Shown here: piece by piece, positions 19,163-28,586 of the stretch
Layout: each line of letters opens with the position of its first letter
Position numbering within the stretch: the stretch's first letter is position 1
NCBI GenBank assembly: GCA_004762125.1
Contig: SIHQ01000004.1
Span: forward strand, 171,488-235,487
DNA: 64,000 nt
Direction of reading: 5' to 3'
Source of the DNA: Oceanospirillales bacterium
GTDB lineage: Bacteria > Pseudomonadota > Gammaproteobacteria > Pseudomonadales > Endozoicomonadaceae
The notes under the pieces: model-generated
Databases searched by the model: none
Told to the model about the DNA's origin: nothing
Seen by the model: the letters and a program-made list of their open reading frames with translations, nothing else
Program-made: the position numbers and the translations under genes

Positions 19163-20485
19163 TCATGCTCCTCCAGCAACAGGGGTAGCTGTCACTTCAT
19201 CATCAGGTTCAGAGCGTGTCTTTTTGGTTTTGATGTGCGGGCGTTTCATTGGCAGCAGACCTTCAGGCCTCCAAACCATCATGCAGACCATCATCAAACC
19301 AAACATCAACATTCTGTATTCCTGGAATTCTCGGGCAAACTCAGGCAGCACCGTCATAATCACAGCAGCCAAAATAACGCCCAGCTGAGATCCCATTCCT
19401 CCCAGAACAACAATGGCCAAAATAATGGCCGATTCAATAAAAGTAAACGACTCAGGACTTATGAAACCCTGACGAGCAGCAAAGAAGGTTCCGGCAAAAC
19501 CGGCAAAGCCGGCACCAATAGTAAACGCAGATAACTTGATGGCAGTTGGGTTTAATCCCAGTGAACGGCAAGCAATGTCGTCTTCACGCAACGCTTCCCA
19601 GGCACGACCAATAGGCATTCTGAGCAATCGGTTAATAACAAACAGCGTGAGGATCACCAGAAGCACGGCCAGGATGTACAGGAAAATCACCTTGTACTCG
19701 CTGCTGTAAGCAATACCAAAGTATTCATGGAAGGGGACATTTCCCTCTTCTTTGGCACGACGACCAAACTCCAGACCAAACAGGGTTGGCTTGGGTATCT
19801 GACTAATCCCATTTGGCCCACCGGTTAATGCTGTCCAATTATTCAGCAGGATACGAATAATCTCGCCAAAACCAAGCGTTACAATAGCGAGGTAGTCACC
19901 ACGTAATCTCAGTACCGGAAAACCAAGAATAAAGCCAAAGAATGCGGCCAGCATTCCTCCCATCACCAGACTGCTCCAGAAATCCAGACCAAAATACTGG
20001 TTCAGCAACGCATAGCTATAAGCACCAACAGCATAAAAACCGACATATCCAAGATCAAGCAAACCCGCCAGACCAACAACGATGTTGAGACCCAGACCCA
20101 GCATAACGTAGATCAATGCCAATGTTGCCAGATCGACAGCACCACGAGAGACCATAAATGGCCAGATCATAAGAGCAGCTACGGCGAAACAAATCAGTGT
20201 TGTTCTGGTACTTTTACCTTTTGTCATCGAAAGCAATTTATCGGGACTGACAGAAGGGATAACGCTCTTTACACCAGAAAGACTGTTATCAATACCGGAG
20301 CGAAACAGCTGGAAGAGAAAGACCACCAGCGCACCAGCGGCTATTAGAGCCAGAGTCTCGCTATCCGCAGAGGTTACTATCAGTGAAGTGCCTTCCGACT
20401 CCATCCGAATGCCCAGCATCAAACTAGTCAGAACCAGCAGTACAACGGCTGAGAGAGCAGCAGGGGCAAAACGTAGCGATTTCAT
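19163..20485 (-). CDS. livM: Branched-chain amino acid ABC transporter permease LivM
   Basis: A 440-residue inner-membrane permease with about ten hydrophobic segments. The LivM signature is present: [38 protein letters not shown] block (here [18 protein letters not shown]) and [18 protein letters not shown], the EAA-like loop that contacts the ATPases. An N-terminal extension of about 110 residues with two extra helices is normal for the gammaproteobacterial form. Its start overlaps the livH stop by 4 bases, indicating translational coupling. Confidence 0.95.
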   Translation of the reverse strand: MKSLRFAPAALSAVVLLVLTSLMLGIRMESEGTSLIVTSADSETLALIAAGALVVFLFQLFRSGIDNSLSGVKSVIPSVSPDKLLSMTKGKSTRTTLICFAVAALMIWPFMVSRGAVDLATLALIYVMLGLGLNIVVGLAGLLDLGYVGFYAVGAYSYALLNQYFGLDFWSSLVMGGMLAAFFGFILGFPVLRLRGDYLAIVTLGFGEIIRILLNNWTALTGGPNGISQIPKPTLFGLEFGRRAKEEGNVPFHEYFGIAYSSEYKVIFLYILAVLLVILTLFVINRLLRMPIGRAWEALREDDIACRSLGLNPTAIKLSAFTIGAGFAGFAGTFFAARQGFISPESFTFIESAIILAIVVLGGMGSQLGVILAAVIMTVLPEFAREFQEYRMLMFGLMMVCMMVWRPEGLLPMKRPHIKTKKTRSEPDDEVTATPVAGGA

Positions 20486-21408
20486 ACTTTCTCCACCTCC
20501 GGTTTACCCAGAATGCCGGTTGGTTTAAACAGAAGGATCAGTATTAACAAGCTGAAAGCAACGACGTCTTTGTATTCACTGCTGAAATAACCCGCTGTAA
20601 ATGCTTCTGTAACACCCAGAATCAGGCCACCCAGAACAGCTCCGGGAATACTGCCAATACCGCCAAGAACCGCTGCAGTAAACGCCTTAAGTCCTGCCAT
20701 AAAACCTATATAGGGATTGATGACCCCGTAGTAGATACCCAGCAGAACACCCGCGACAGCAGCCAAAGCAGCACCTATCACAAAGGTCAGGGAAATCACC
20801 TTATTGGTATCAATTCCCAACAAGTTAGTCATACCGAGATCTTCTGCGCAGGCACGACAGGCTTTACCCATTTTTGATTTGGAAATAAACAGCGTCAGAG
20901 CAGACATGGAAACAAAAGTGACTACAAATATGATCAATTGCATGTACGACACAGTAGCCTGAAAACCATCTTCAGGTCCGAAAGCCCAACCACCGGTAAT
21001 CAGACTGGGCATAGCGATATCACGGGAACCCTGCGCCAGCCGAACATAATTCTGTAGAAAAATGGACATACCAATGGCAGAGATCAGTGCGATCAATCGA
21101 TTACTGTTTCTCAGAGGTCGGTAGGCGACCCGCTCGATGGCAAAACCATAAGTACTGGTAATAATGACACTAATAACAAAAGCAGACACAAGCATCAGGG
21201 AAACACTGTCGATTCCCATCATAGCCAACGCAGCCAGCACAGCGAAAGCAATATAACTGCCTATCATGTAAACCTCACCATGGGCAAAATTGATCATGCC
21301 AATAATGCCGTAAACCATGGTGTAACCGATTGCGATAAGGGCGTAGGTGCTACCCACTGTCAAGCCATTCAGCAGCTGCTGAATAAAATAATAGACGGAC
21401 TCAGGCAT
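20482..21408 (-). CDS. livH: Branched-chain amino acid ABC transporter permease LivH
   Basis: A 308-residue permease with eight or so transmembrane segments. Recognised by [26 protein letters not shown] N-terminus ([18 protein letters not shown]), [14 protein letters not shown] near residue 37 and the LivH-type EAA loop [20 protein letters not shown] near residue 180. It forms the membrane channel together with LivM. It follows livK after a 121-base gap that contains a strong hairpin. Confidence 0.95.
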   Translation of the reverse strand: MPESVYYFIQQLLNGLTVGSTYALIAIGYTMVYGIIGMINFAHGEVYMIGSYIAFAVLAALAMMGIDSVSLMLVSAFVISVIITSTYGFAIERVAYRPLRNSNRLIALISAIGMSIFLQNYVRLAQGSRDIAMPSLITGGWAFGPEDGFQATVSYMQLIIFVVTFVSMSALTLFISKSKMGKACRACAEDLGMTNLLGIDTNKVISLTFVIGAALAAVAGVLLGIYYGVINPYIGFMAGLKAFTAAVLGGIGSIPGAVLGGLILGVTEAFTAGYFSSEYKDVVAFSLLILILLFKPTGILGKPEVEKV

Positions 21409-21491
21409 GTTTTAATTCTCCGCCACTAAACAGACTATGTCGTCCATAAAGTTACGTACATCGTTCTTATTCTTATTATGAAATGAGGTGC

Positions 21492-21519
21492 GGTCACTCT
21501 ACAGATAAGCAGAGTGACC
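21492..21519 (-). other. Intercistronic hairpin between livK and livH
   Basis: A perfect 9-bp stem GGTCACTCT/AGAGTGACC with a 10-base loop, without a clear T-run on the minus strand. Such hairpins after binding-protein genes usually stabilise the upstream message or let only part of the transcripts continue, giving more LivK than permease. Confidence 0.65.
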
Positions 21520-21529
21520 ATCGACAGAC

Positions 21530-22657
21530 TTACTCGGAAACAGCAGTCTTGGTACCATCAGCGTGCCAGTTGTAGACAACAAAGCTGAAGTCTTTCAAGT
21601 CACCTTTGGCATCAAACGCCAGATTTCCAGTGGGTGTTTTGAACGTCTGACTGCGCAGCGTTTTAGCAACCTTCACTGGATTTTCACTATTAGTCGCCTT
21701 CATACCATCAGCCATAATCTGCACCGCAGAGTAGGATGGAAATACGAAAGGGCCTGTAGCGTCTTCGCCCTTAGCCTTGAATGCTGCAACCAGCTGAGCA
21801 TTTTCCGGATCCTTGTCAAAACTCTTTGGCAGAGTGACCAGCAGACCCTCAGACGCTTTACCGGCAATAGCAGAGATGTCTTTGTTACCAACACCTTCAG
21901 GACCCATGAACTTGGCTTTCAGACCTTTTTCTGCACTCTGACGCAAAATCAGGCCCAGTTCAGGGTGATAACCGCCGTAGTAAATGAACTCAACTTTTTC
22001 TTTCTTGAGCTTGGCAATCAAGGCAGAGAAATCTTTATCACCCGGAGTCACACCTTCAAACAGAGCAACATCGATACCGGCTTTTTCAACAACGTTCTTA
22101 ACCGCTGTAGCAATACCTTCACCGTACTGCTGTTTATCATGGATAACGGCCATACGCTTAGGTTTAACTTGCTCAGCAATAAATTTACCCGCAGTTGGGC
22201 CCTGCAGACTATCCAGACCAATAGTACGGAAAATCATTTCATAACCCTGATCAGTAATATCCGGGCTGGTTGAAGCGGCCGTTACCATCATGATGCCTTC
22301 ATCTTCATAGATGTCGGAAGCAGGCTGGGTGGAGGAAGAGCAAAGGTGACCGACAACAAAGCTGATGTCATCGTTGACGATTTTGTTAGCAACAGCAACA
22401 GCCTGTTTAGGATCACAAGCATCATCGTAAACAACGGCTTCTAGCTGCTTGCCGTTTACTCCGCCTTTCTTGTTGATTTGGTCAATAGCCATTTTGGCAC
22501 CGGTAAATTGCATATCACCGTACTGTGCAACAGGACCGGTAACCGGACCCGCCAGGGCAATCTTGATTGTGTCAGCAGCCTGAGCCACTCCAGCAACACT
22601 TGCTACTGCAGCAGAAATAGCGATTGCAGCCAGAGTTTTATTTATTTTTTTTATCAT
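21530..22657 (-). CDS. livK: Branched-chain amino acid ABC transporter substrate-binding protein
   Basis: A 375-residue periplasmic binding protein with a signal peptide (about residues 1-27, cleavage after AQA). Type-I periplasmic-binding fold of the Leu/Ile/Val family: IKIALAGPVTGPVAQYGDMQ near residue 30, YDDACDPKQAVAVANKIV near 75, CSSSTQPASDIYEDEGI near 105 and the ligand-contacting YYGGYHPELGLILRQ near 225. It is the first gene of the operon. The AT-rich stretch 22658-22800 upstream should hold the promoter, but I cannot assign hexamers with certainty. Confidence 0.94.
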   Translation of the reverse strand: MIKKINKTLAAIAISAAVASVAGVAQAADTIKIALAGPVTGPVAQYGDMQFTGAKMAIDQINKKGGVNGKQLEAVVYDDACDPKQAVAVANKIVNDDISFVVGHLCSSSTQPASDIYEDEGIMMVTAASTSPDITDQGYEMIFRTIGLDSLQGPTAGKFIAEQVKPKRMAVIHDKQQYGEGIATAVKNVVEKAGIDVALFEGVTPGDKDFSALIAKLKKEKVEFIYYGGYHPELGLILRQSAEKGLKAKFMGPEGVGNKDISAIAGKASEGLLVTLPKSFDKDPENAQLVAAFKAKGEDATGPFVFPSYSAVQIMADGMKATNSENPVKVAKTLRSQTFKTPTGNLAFDAKGDLKDFSFVVYNWHADGTKTAVSE

Positions 22658-22886
22658 TCTTTTTGATCTCTCTTGAAGGAGCTAATTCCATTTAATTATC
22701 AATTCAATCCGTATTACTCACAATTGGCTATATTAAGGATTTTTTCTCACTAGAACAGTCTTTTTTAGTACTTTTTTCCAGACAAAGATGCAACCAAGAC
22801 TAACGTAGTACAGATACTGTGTGATTTTCGACCTAAATTTAATAAATCCAGTAGGGAAACCCTTTTTAGATGTAGGGAGGCGCAGT

Positions 22887-23009
22887 ATGGATATGAGAGA
22901 ACAGCCGAATGGAAGTCACAAGCTGGAATTAGGGGAAATGGTTTTACTGGCCCTATCTATGGGCAGTATCTTGGCAGCCGTTCACTTCTTTCTTGGATCT
23001 GTTTTCTAA
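22887..23009 (+). CDS. Small single-span membrane protein, 40 residues
   Basis: Starts MDMREQPNGSH and ends in a hydrophobic helix (LLALSMGSILAAVHFFLG). The ATG at 22887 is preceded by AGGGAGG at an ideal distance, which strongly supports translation from here rather than from the frame opening at 22821. It has no recognised family. It is divergent from livK and ends just before a strong hairpin shared with rpiA. Confidence 0.6.
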   Translation: MDMREQPNGSHKLELGEMVLLALSMGSILAAVHFFLGSVF

Positions 23010-23020
23010 CAGATTCTAAA

Positions 23021-23044
23021 TACAGGCTGCATGGGCAGCCTGTA
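23021..23044. terminator. Bidirectional terminator between the small protein gene and rpiA
   Basis: A perfect 10-bp stem TACAGGCTGC/GCAGCCTGTA with loop ATGG lies between two convergent genes. T-runs are short on both sides (TTTAG on the minus strand), so efficiency is uncertain. Confidence 0.65.
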
Positions 23045-23055
23045 ATCGACCCAGC

Positions 23056-23733
23056 TTACTTAGCCTTCACTGTCTTCACACCGTTTTTGGTACCCAGCAT
23101 TAAGACATTCGCCGGACGACCTGCAAACAATCCGTTAGTCACAACACCCGCAATCTGATTAATCTTTGATTCCGTTGATACTGGATCAACAATGCTCATA
23201 TTCCAGACATCCAGAATAATATTACCATTGTCAGTGACGACACCATCACGATAAGCAGGGTCACCACCCAGCTTAACCAGTTCACGAGCAACATAGCTTC
23301 GAGCCATTGGAATAACTTCTACCGGCAGCGGAAAGTCACCCAGTACACCAACCATCTTGCTCTCGTCTGCAATACAAATAAATTCTTTGGCCACAGCAGC
23401 AACAATTTTTTCACGAGTCAGAGCTGCACCTCCGCCCTTAATCAGATGCAGATAGTCGTTAGATTCATCAGCACCATCAATATAGAACTCTAAATCTCTG
23501 ATCGCATTCAAATCATAAACCGGAATACCATGTTCTTTCAGTCGTCGAGCAGTTTCTTCCGAGCTGGCTACGCAGCCGTCAAACTTTGTTTTGTGCTCTG
23601 CCAGAGCATCAATAAAAAAGTTGGCGGTTGAACCGGTACCAACACCTACGATCATTTCTTCTTCCAGTCTGGGCAGAATATACTGCACAGCTGCATCGGC
23701 TACCGCTTTCTTCAGCTCGTCCTGGGTCATCAC
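23056..23733 (-). CDS. rpiA: Ribose-5-phosphate isomerase A
   Basis: A 225-residue cytosolic enzyme interconverting ribose 5-phosphate and ribulose 5-phosphate in the pentose phosphate pathway. Recognised by [16 protein letters not shown] near residue 29, the catalytic DGADESN near residue 87, and [14 protein letters not shown] near residue 98. Normal length. It is divergent from ilvA, the classic gammaproteobacterial rpiA/ilvA arrangement. Confidence 0.96.
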   Translation of the reverse strand: MMTQDELKKAVADAAVQYILPRLEEEMIVGVGTGSTANFFIDALAEHKTKFDGCVASSEETARRLKEHGIPVYDLNAIRDLEFYIDGADESNDYLHLIKGGGAALTREKIVAAVAKEFICIADESKMVGVLGDFPLPVEVIPMARSYVARELVKLGGDPAYRDGVVTDNGNIILDVWNMSIVDPVSTESKINQIAGVVTNGLFAGRPANVLMLGTKNGVKTVKAK

Positions 23734-23921
23734 ACTACCTTGCAGTGAGGTTGTTGAATAAAGCCGGAAATTATACCGCCTGAATCCAGTTAACGCTGAA
23801 ACTTTTTTCTTTTACTGCAGCCACTGATTACACGAATAGCGTGAATGAATTTCACGAAGCGTCTGCTTTTCCATTAGAATGGCGATCAATCTCGATCAAG
23901 ACAGTACAAAAAGCGAAGATC

Positions 23922-25436
23922 ATGCCTCATCAATACATTAGAAAGATTCTGGAAGCCAAAGTTTATGATGTGGCGGTTGAAACCCCCATTCACCCGGCTC
24001 CATTTCTCAGTAAACGCCTGAACAACTCAGTGTTGCTCAAGCGGGAAGATCTTCAGCCTGTTTTTTCATTCAAGATTCGTGGTGCCTACAACAAAATCGC
24101 CCAACTGACTGAAGAAGAAAGAGCCAATGGGGTTATTTGTGCTTCTGCTGGCAACCATGCACAGGGCGTAGCTCTTGCCTCTCAGCATGTGGGTATTCAT
24201 GCCGTCATCGTTATGCCCAGCACCACGCCTGAAATAAAGTATAAGGCCTGCCAGGCCCGTGGTGCAGAAGTGATACTGCACGGAGACACTTTTGATCAAG
24301 CTCTCACATACGCCATGTCTCTGGTCGAAGAAAAAGGCTTGACCTTTATACACCCCTACGATGACCCCTATACCATTGCCGGCCAAGGCACCATCGGCAT
24401 GGAGATCCTGCGCCAACACACTGGCCAGCTTGACGCCGTTTTTATTCCTGTTGGCGGCGGTGGCCTCGCTGCAGGTATCTCAACCTACATCAAATACCTT
24501 CGCCCTGATATCAAAGTGATTGGTGTTGAGTATGAAGAATCAGCCTGCCTGAAAGCGGCTCTGGAAGCTGATGAGCGCGTTGTACTTCCACACGTTGGAT
24601 TGTTTGCTGACGGAGTCGCTGTTGCCCAGATAGGCAAAGAAACATTCAATCTCTGTCGTGAATATCTCGACAATGTCATCACCGTTTCATCCGATGAGAT
24701 CTGTGCCTCTATAAAGGACATCTTTGACGATACTCGTTCCGTCTGCGAACCGGCAGGAGCCGTTGGTCTTGCAGGATTGAAAAAATACGCCGCTGAGCAT
24801 CAACTGACCGGGCAAACTCTGATGGCCATCGCCAGTGGAGCCAATATAAATTTTGATCGTCTGCGTTATGTGTCAGAACGTGCTGAACTGGGTGAAAAGC
24901 GCGAAGCCATCATTGCAGTCACTATTCCTGAAGAACCTGGTAGCTTCAAACAGTTTTGTGAAGCTCTGGGTAAGCGTAATATCACCGAGTTTAACTACCG
25001 ATATCATGACGCTAGAAGTGCCAGAATTTTTGTCGGTGTTCAAGTTCATCCGGATCAGATGCCTATTCAAAAAATGATCGGCAGACTAAGGGATACGGGG
25101 TACCCCGTTGCCAATTTCACCGATAACGAAATGGCCAAACTCCATATTCGTCACATGGTGGGCGGGCACAGCAAAGAAGTTAAGAACGAAGTCGTTTATC
25201 GTTTTGAATTTCCAGAAAGACCAGGTGCTTTACTGAACTTCCTCTGCAAACTGGGTAAGCGCTGGAACATCACCATGTTCCATTATCGTAACCATGGTGC
25301 GGCTTATGGCCGAGTCGCTGTTGGTCTGGAAGTTCCACCTGAAGACCGTCAGCACATTACTGGTTTTCTGGAAGAGCTCGGCTACCACTACTGTGAAGAA
25401 ACCACGAATCTGGCCTATCAGGCTTTTCTGGCCTGA
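23922..25436 (+). CDS. ilvA: Threonine ammonia-lyase, biosynthetic
   Basis: A 504-residue PLP enzyme converting threonine to 2-oxobutanoate, the first step of isoleucine synthesis. PLP lysine K51 sits in FSFKIRGAYNK, the phosphate-binding loop is VGGGGLAAG, and two C-terminal ACT-like domains (about residues 325-410 and 420-500, each with a FPERPGALLNF-type block) provide isoleucine feedback control. I choose the ATG at 23922, which gives the family's normal N-terminus; the frame is open from 23841 but those 27 extra codons look non-coding. Confidence 0.95.
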   Translation: MPHQYIRKILEAKVYDVAVETPIHPAPFLSKRLNNSVLLKREDLQPVFSFKIRGAYNKIAQLTEEERANGVICASAGNHAQGVALASQHVGIHAVIVMPSTTPEIKYKACQARGAEVILHGDTFDQALTYAMSLVEEKGLTFIHPYDDPYTIAGQGTIGMEILRQHTGQLDAVFIPVGGGGLAAGISTYIKYLRPDIKVIGVEYEESACLKAALEADERVVLPHVGLFADGVAVAQIGKETFNLCREYLDNVITVSSDEICASIKDIFDDTRSVCEPAGAVGLAGLKKYAAEHQLTGQTLMAIASGANINFDRLRYVSERAELGEKREAIIAVTIPEEPGSFKQFCEALGKRNITEFNYRYHDARSARIFVGVQVHPDQMPIQKMIGRLRDTGYPVANFTDNEMAKLHIRHMVGGHSKEVKNEVVYRFEFPERPGALLNFLCKLGKRWNITMFHYRNHGAAYGRVAVGLEVPPEDRQHITGFLEELGYHYCEETTNLAYQAFLA

Positions 25437-25628
25437 TTGATCCGAGGCCTCCTGCTTGGTTTGGTAAATGGTGCCAAAGTACATGAACGTGAGCAAAGGA
25501 TTGAGACGCTAAAAAGGACAAAGTATCAGGGTGGTTAACATCAGAACCCAGGCCGTTGAAAAGCTTGCAAATCGCGCCATCCAAGGTAGTATACGGCAGC
25601 ACTTGACGGGTTATCTCGCTAAGTCTGT

Positions 25629-25705
25629 CGGAGCGTAGCGCAGCATGGTAGCGCACTTCACTGGGGGTGAAGGGGTCGGAGGTTCAAATCCTCTCGTTCC
25701 GACCA
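25629..25705 (+). tRNA. tRNA-Pro (anticodon GGG)
   Basis: A 77-base cloverleaf including encoded CCA. Acceptor stem CGGAGCG (25629-25635) pairs with CGTTCCG (25695-25701); D stem GCGC/GCGC; anticodon stem CTTCA/TGAAG around loop CTGGGGG, giving anticodon GGG at 25663-25665; T stem GGAGG/CCTCT with loop TTCAAAT. It is followed by a strong terminator and then by accessory genes, so it may be the integration site of the island to its right. Confidence 0.95.
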
Positions 25706-25713
25706 TATTAAAG

Positions 25714-25738
25714 CCTTGAATTTCAAGGTTTTTTTTAT
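25714..25738 (+). terminator. Rho-independent terminator of tRNA-Pro
   Basis: CCTTGA/TCAAGG stem with a short loop, followed by an uninterrupted run of eight T residues. Confidence 0.85.
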
Positions 25739-25873
25739 ATCTGCCGTTTTTCAACTCTGTCGCCCATCCAACAAACTGTCCAACAAAATTCACACCACAC
25801 CTTGTTTTCCTCTTGCCCTTTACCCACGTAGTTACAAGACATTTGTCTTTTGAAATGAGCCCAAAACAACCAC

Positions 25874-26284
25874 TCAAAAACTTGTGTTTTTTGTTAATCG
25901 AATTGGATCAATAAGATGGAATCCATCCTGCATTAAATCCTGACCGGAACCTAAGTTACATAGATGTTCAGCTTTCAAGTAAAGCTGTCTTGCCAGGAAC
26001 TCCAGTTCAGTTACAGCTATGCAAATCAGCAATGGACGATCTCGAGTTTGGTCCATTGCATCAAGCATAAAAATAACTGGCACTTCTTCCTCATTCTCAG
26101 GAAGGTCGCACTCCATTGATAATGCCTGCTCCACAGTGGATTTCATCACAACGCTTAGCTTGGTACTGAATTTCAGTAAAATCTTGCGAACACGCTCCTC
26201 TGTCAGGTCGGATAACGAGTCACACTGCTGGACAAGCACAGCGAGAATTTCACTCAGTTTCTGATGACCGTTGTGGATTTTCAT
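25874..26284 (-). CDS. Hypothetical protein next to the island regulator
   Basis: A 136-residue soluble, acidic protein starting MKIHNGHQKLSEIL. The start at 26284 is chosen because GGAGGT lies five bases upstream; the frame is open ten codons further. I do not recognise it. It is mainly helical by composition, with a leucine-rich C-terminal half. It is divergent from the HTH regulator gene and shares with it an intergenic region carrying two inverted repeats, so it may be under that regulator's control. Confidence 0.55.
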   Translation of the reverse strand: MKIHNGHQKLSEILAVLVQQCDSLSDLTEERVRKILLKFSTKLSVVMKSTVEQALSMECDLPENEEEVPVIFMLDAMDQTRDRPLLICIAVTELEFLARQLYLKAEHLCNLGSGQDLMQDGFHLIDPIRLTKNTSF

Positions 26285-26319
26285 AATGACCTCCATGTCA
26301 TTCATTTTCACCAATAGAG

Positions 26320-26346
26320 AATATTATTCCCTTAATAAATAATATT
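26320..26346. promoter_or_regulatory. Perfect inverted repeat, probable operator
   Basis: AATATTATT at 26320-26328 and its exact complement AATAATATT at 26338-26346, separated by 9 bases, in the gap between two divergent genes. The centre-to-centre distance (18 bases) places the half-sites on nearly the same helix face, as expected for a dimeric HTH repressor such as the one encoded at 26438. Confidence 0.6.
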
Positions 26347-26354
26347 AGACCCAT

Positions 26355-26396
26355 ATTTGGGGATAGCAAGCCAATAACTAGCAACACCCCCCAAAT
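26355..26396. promoter_or_regulatory. Second inverted repeat upstream of the HTH gene
   Basis: ATTTGGGG at 26355-26362 and CCCCAAAT at 26389-26396 are exact complements 26 bases apart. This may be a second operator or part of the promoter; the spacing is less typical of a dimer site. Confidence 0.4.
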
Positions 26397-26437
26397 GAGA
26401 GTACTTTTATAGAAAGTGAATATTTTCAGGTACAACA

Positions 26438-26689
26438 ATGTTAAGAGTGATGGTCAGGCAACTTCTTGATGAAAAGTCATTTCAAGAACAAAGGAAGATA
26501 ACGCAGAAAGATCTGTGCGAAGAAACAGGCCTCAGTAAAAACACGGTGAGTAGGTTATTCAGTATGCCGGGCTATAACGGCAGCTTTGATTCGATAGATG
26601 TTTTGTGCAAATACTTCAGCTGTCAGCCTGGAGATATTCTCCGGTATATTGATCAAGAAGACATGCCAGAAAAGAATTCCAAGAAGTAA
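26438..26689 (+). CDS. Small Cro/C1-type (XRE) transcriptional regulator
   Basis: An 83-residue protein consisting almost only of a helix-turn-helix domain: KITQKDLCEETGLSKNTVSRLF gives helices 2 and 3 (the recognition helix begins at SKNTVSR), and DVLCKYFSCQPGDILRYI is the typical final helix of HTH_26-type proteins. It would bind DNA as a dimer. It lies directly upstream of the dptFGH operon and is the likely regulator of the island or at least of its own divergent region. AGGT precedes the start. Confidence 0.78.
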   Translation: MLRVMVRQLLDEKSFQEQRKITQKDLCEETGLSKNTVSRLFSMPGYNGSFDSIDVLCKYFSCQPGDILRYIDQEDMPEKNSKK

Positions 26690-26996
26690 TTTCAGTTATT
26701 CCATGAACAAGGAAACCTGCACACCTACGAATAGAATGCATCATCAGATTTATTCATGATTACATACGATTCCCAAACTTCTCTTAGCTAGAAAAGCACC
26801 TTAAGAATAACCTATTAAGAAAACTATCCCCGCAAAAATCAAACTGTCTACAGCCCCCAAAAACTGGCACAATCACACGACTTATTATTATTAATTTGCA
26901 CCCCACTGCCCAGCGACTTATGGACGATCCGCTATAACAAGGATCACTGTCGAGGGCGGTAGCGTGCGTGAATATTATCTTCAAATGTGAATTATC
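26690..26996. other. Leader region of the dptFGH operon (307 bp)
   Basis: No coding frame is supported. It is AT-rich up to about 26900. A TATAAC hexamer at 26932-26937 could be a -10 element for dptF, but no good -35 partner is seen at the right distance. I see no repeats or RNA gene here. Confidence 0.3.
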
Positions 26997-28586
26997 ATGT
27001 CCCTTAAGCAACTGCTTAACACACTGTCGCGGTCGTCTGCGCAGGCAGTGAGTACGCTGGGTAACGCGGGCAGCAACGCTGTTAAAGAATACCTGTACAT
27101 AAAAACCAATATTGAAACCGCTTTTCAGGACGCCATTGAGCAAGCTAATTCTCGGGAAAAAGTCATTTTTCTTTGCGGTTCCAGTGGTGACGGCAAGTCA
27201 GAAATATTGACCCGTTACTACCACCAGCATAAAGACAAACTGCATTTCCATCTGGACGCTACTCACAGCTTCCAGCCGGATATGACGGCAATAGAAACCC
27301 TTGATCTGGCTTTTTACGATCATAAAAAAGGTGACAAACCTCTCGTCGTGGGCATAAACATCGGCATGTTAGGAAATTATGCTGAAGAAGGTTCAGACGA
27401 CCACACCAATGTAAAACAGTCTGTTAAAGCGTTTCTGCAAAACGATCCTGACAAGATATACCCTAACCATGCATTTCTGAACTTTGAGGACTATCCAAAG
27501 TTCGAACCAAGTAATGACCAAATCATTGCACCGTTTATTGAGTCATTATTGTCCAAGCTAACAAGCCCTACGGATGACAACCCGTTCTATCAAGCATGGA
27601 AACAGGAATTCGGCACATCAGCATCGACTCTTCACGCCAACTACCGTTTGCTTCAGTATCCTGAGATACAGCAAGTTATCGTGCGCACTTTGTTAAAAGT
27701 TCGATTGAAATACGACCAATTCCTTACCGCTCGTACTCTGCTGGATTTTGTTTATCATCTGCTCACTGGTCCCGGTCATCTGTTTGATAACCTCTTCACC
27801 ACCAAGAGCACCGAACTGTCCAAGGCACTCACGCATTTTGACCCTTGTACTATCCGTTCGAAAGACATCGATCTGTTTCTGATTCAGAATTCACTGAACA
27901 TCACAGATGCCAGCTTCGAAACTTTCAAAACTGACGTGTCCGAACTGGTCATCAGTGAACAGATGGAAACCGGTTCCTGGATTCGATTCTTCTATCTGAT
28001 ACAAGATCTTGAATTAGGAAATAACTACCACGAACGCTTCAAGGGTGATTTTCGCAGTCAGCTCTACGAAGAATACGTGAAAATCTGGCTGCTCCACCAG
28101 CAATACACAGGTAAGAGTTCTGAGAAGAAAGAGCTACGTAATTTCTATCGCAAAAGCTTGTTGGAAGCCTTGTTCCGTTTCGCTAACCGTTTTGCTCCAG
28201 AACTAACCAGTAAGAGCCAGATATTTCTTGCTGAATACAATGGCTATCAAATATCCACTCGTGCCGACATCAAAGAGAGCATGAAGCGGATTGACCAGCA
28301 TAAGCCCCAACGACTCAGCCACTTTAATGCTCTGTTGAAACTGGGCGATGAAGACCTGCCACCAGTGCCCATCAGTGCCAATTTCCTTGATCTTATTTTG
28401 AAGATCAACAGTGGTTACCGCCCCAATAAACACGACAAGAACAACATCGTCATTCTTGAAGAGTTGATTGAAGACATCAGTCGTCGTGTTCGGGGCACCG
28501 ATAAACTGAATATCCATAAAGGCAGCGAACAGTGGGTTCTGACCAATGATGTCGACGAAGAAGAAATCGTCGTGGAGGGTTACTAA
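26997..28586 (+). CDS. dptF: DNA phosphorothioation-dependent restriction protein DptF
   Basis: A 529-residue protein of the DptF/DndF family, one of three proteins that restrict DNA lacking phosphorothioate in Dnd-modified cells. A P-loop reads FLCGSSGDGKSE near residues 57-68, consistent with an NTPase. The N-terminal SLKQLLNTLSRSSAQAVSTL and the order of genes (F, G, H in tight succession) support the call. The stop codon overlaps the start of dptG by one base (TAATG), indicating coupled translation. The cognate modification genes dndBCDE lie 10 kb away on the opposite strand. Confidence 0.9.
   Translation: MSLKQLLNTLSRSSAQAVSTLGNAGSNAVKEYLYIKTNIETAFQDAIEQANSREKVIFLCGSSGDGKSEILTRYYHQHKDKLHFHLDATHSFQPDMTAIETLDLAFYDHKKGDKPLVVGINIGMLGNYAEEGSDDHTNVKQSVKAFLQNDPDKIYPNHAFLNFEDYPKFEPSNDQIIAPFIESLLSKLTSPTDDNPFYQAWKQEFGTSASTLHANYRLLQYPEIQQVIVRTLLKVRLKYDQFLTARTLLDFVYHLLTGPGHLFDNLFTTKSTELSKALTHFDPCTIRSKDIDLFLIQNSLNITDASFETFKTDVSELVISEQMETGSWIRFFYLIQDLELGNNYHERFKGDFRSQLYEEYVKIWLLHQQYTGKSSEKKELRNFYRKSLLEALFRFANRFAPELTSKSQIFLAEYNGYQISTRADIKESMKRIDQHKPQRLSHFNALLKLGDEDLPPVPISANFLDLILKINSGYRPNKHDKNNIVILEELIEDISRRVRGTDKLNIHKGSEQWVLTNDVDEEEIVVEGY

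Noticed and set aside
25611..25877. Minus-strand open frame over the tRNA
   Set aside because: It runs through the complement of tRNA-Pro, a well-known false coding frame (GFEPPTP string).
26890..26945. Complete sigma-70 promoter for dptF (TTGCAC ... TATGGA or TATAAC)
   Set aside because: Neither pair has both good hexamers and correct spacing; only mentioned in the leader entry.
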